A DNA stretch of 36,406 bases from Pseudorhodobacter antarcticus (GTDB taxonomy: Bacteria; Pseudomonadota; Alphaproteobacteria; Rhodobacterales; Rhodobacteraceae). The notes below the pieces were generated by a model. It ran no database searches and had not been told where the DNA came from. It saw only the letters and a program-made list of their open reading frames with translations. Made by a program: the position numbers and the translations under genes. Below, in pieces: positions 32,979 to 36,406 of this stretch. How positions within the stretch are numbered: position 1 is the stretch's first letter; every line of letters starts with the position of its first letter. The stretch covers positions 1-36,406 of the forward strand of contig CAMAQR010000037.1 in NCBI GenBank assembly GCA_945860375.1, written 5' to 3'.

Positions 32979-33001
32979 TTCCCCAGTATTTTACTAGGGA
33001 A
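32979..33001 (-). terminator. hairpin after tRNA-fMet, probable rRNA operon terminator or processing site
   Basis: TTCCCTAGTA and TACTGGGGAA (minus strand) pair over 10 bp with one G-U around an AAA loop, 28 bases beyond the tRNA 3' end. There is no T run directly after it, so a Rho-assisted stop or a 3'-trimming barrier is as likely as intrinsic termination. Confidence 0.45.
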
Positions 33002-33028
33002 GTAAGCGTTTGATTTATTTGGGAGATT

Positions 33029-33105
<77 letters not shown>

Positions 33106-33204
33106 ACGGTTGTTCCCGTTGTTGGGTGGGAACGATAACAGCGATGCTGAGAGACGATGCGACGCTGGCGGTTGATATCGTATTGAGAGACTGTTTCTTG
33201 TTAG

Positions 33205-33319
33205 ATTTGGCGGTGACCTACTCTCCCACACCTTAAGATGCAGTACCATTGGCGCGACGGCACTTAACTGCCGAGTTCGGGAAGGGATCGGGTGTTTTGC
33301 TCGTGCTATGACCACCAAA
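33205..33319 (-). rRNA. rrf: 5S rRNA
   Basis: The minus strand reads TTTGGTGGTCATAGC at the 5' end, then CCCGATCCCTTCCCGAACTC (loop B/C) and GGGAGAGTAGGTCACCGCC at the 3' end. About 115 nt, complete; the ends are approximate to a few bases. Confidence 0.93.
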
Positions 33320-33433
33320 CCAAAGAAGAAACAGGCTGCGGCTCTGCGGAGCGCCCAATCGGCTCTGGATAGGATCCAGACCGCTGTTGGTCGCGTCAGA
33401 GTACAGCAAACATCAGTGTTGTTCCAAGTCTAC

Positions 33434-33480
33434 GCTGCGATTGCAGCTGTGCGCTTTTGACATGTCTTGCGATTGCAAGA
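33434..33480 (-). other. twin hairpins in the 23S-5S spacer
   Basis: GCTGC-GATT-GCAGC (33434-33447) and TCTTGC-GATT-GCAAGA (33465-33480) share the same loop and core. They lie in the 226-base spacer and are probably rRNA processing or antitermination elements. Nothing else is seen in the spacer. Confidence 0.4.
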
Positions 33481-33545
33481 CGATCCGAGCAGGCTTTAGC
33501 TTCTATCTTTTTGGATAGCAGCGATGCCTTGCTGTTTCTGGATCA

Positions 33546-36401
<2,856 letters not shown>

Positions 36402-36406
36402 TGATC

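Overview
The window looks like chromosomal DNA of an alphaproteobacterium, most likely order Rhodobacterales (Paracoccus/Rhodobacter-like). The right end carries a minus-strand rRNA operon tail in the order 23S - 5S - initiator tRNA-Met, which is typical of that group. Its 23S has an enlarged helix-9 region, and most coding DNA is GC-rich. I see no integrase, transposase, CRISPR array or replication origin.

Layout. (1) 1-4707, plus strand: the distal end of a prophage. It opens with a start-less gene fragment. A translationally coupled cassette follows: 2OG-Fe(II) oxygenase, small protein ending in alternating cysteines, second 2OG-Fe(II) oxygenase, radical SAM/SPASM enzyme. Then come a small membrane/coiled-coil protein, a terminator and a lysis cassette (M15 endolysin with a C-terminal membrane helix, i-spanin, o-spanin). 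(2) 4742-23193, minus strand: one tightly packed defence operon. In transcription order it encodes a WYL-type regulator, a 1723-aa YprA/DruE-like helicase with MZB/DUF1998, a DrmD-like SNF2 helicase, an Eco57I-like N6-adenine methyltransferase, a 49-aa peptide copying the methyltransferase C-terminus, an HNH nuclease, and a DUF4011-type SF1 helicase whose Vsr-like nuclease/DUF3320 tail is in another frame. It mixes DISARM class 1 parts (DrmD, DrmMI) with a Druantia-like helicase. (3) 23395-25352, plus: a glycine-zipper lipoprotein, a VasI-like protein with a peptidoglycan-binding domain, and a 48-aa membrane protein. (4) 25372-26778, minus: exonuclease I. (5) 27027-30966, plus: a Hachiman system (HamA nuclease, HamB helicase). 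(6) 31111-32705, minus: a hipBA toxin-antitoxin pair with a readable promoter and three operators spaced exactly 50 bp apart. (7) 32861-36406: 10-bp tandem repeats, a hairpin, tRNA-fMet, 5S and a complete 23S gene.

How it fits together. The right two thirds is a defence island between a prophage end and an rRNA operon. It holds a multi-helicase restriction-like system, Hachiman, HipBA and a DNA exonuclease. The methyltransferase presumably marks self DNA for the helicase/nuclease set, and the WYL protein presumably represses the operon.

The most novel-looking item is the prophage cassette at 282-3223. A canonical SPASM radical SAM enzyme and two different 2OG-Fe(II) oxygenases surround a small protein with the strongest ribosome binding site of the group and a C-terminal CxCxCxC. 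This reads like a phage-borne post-translational modification (RiPP-like) system. The function is inferred, not shown.
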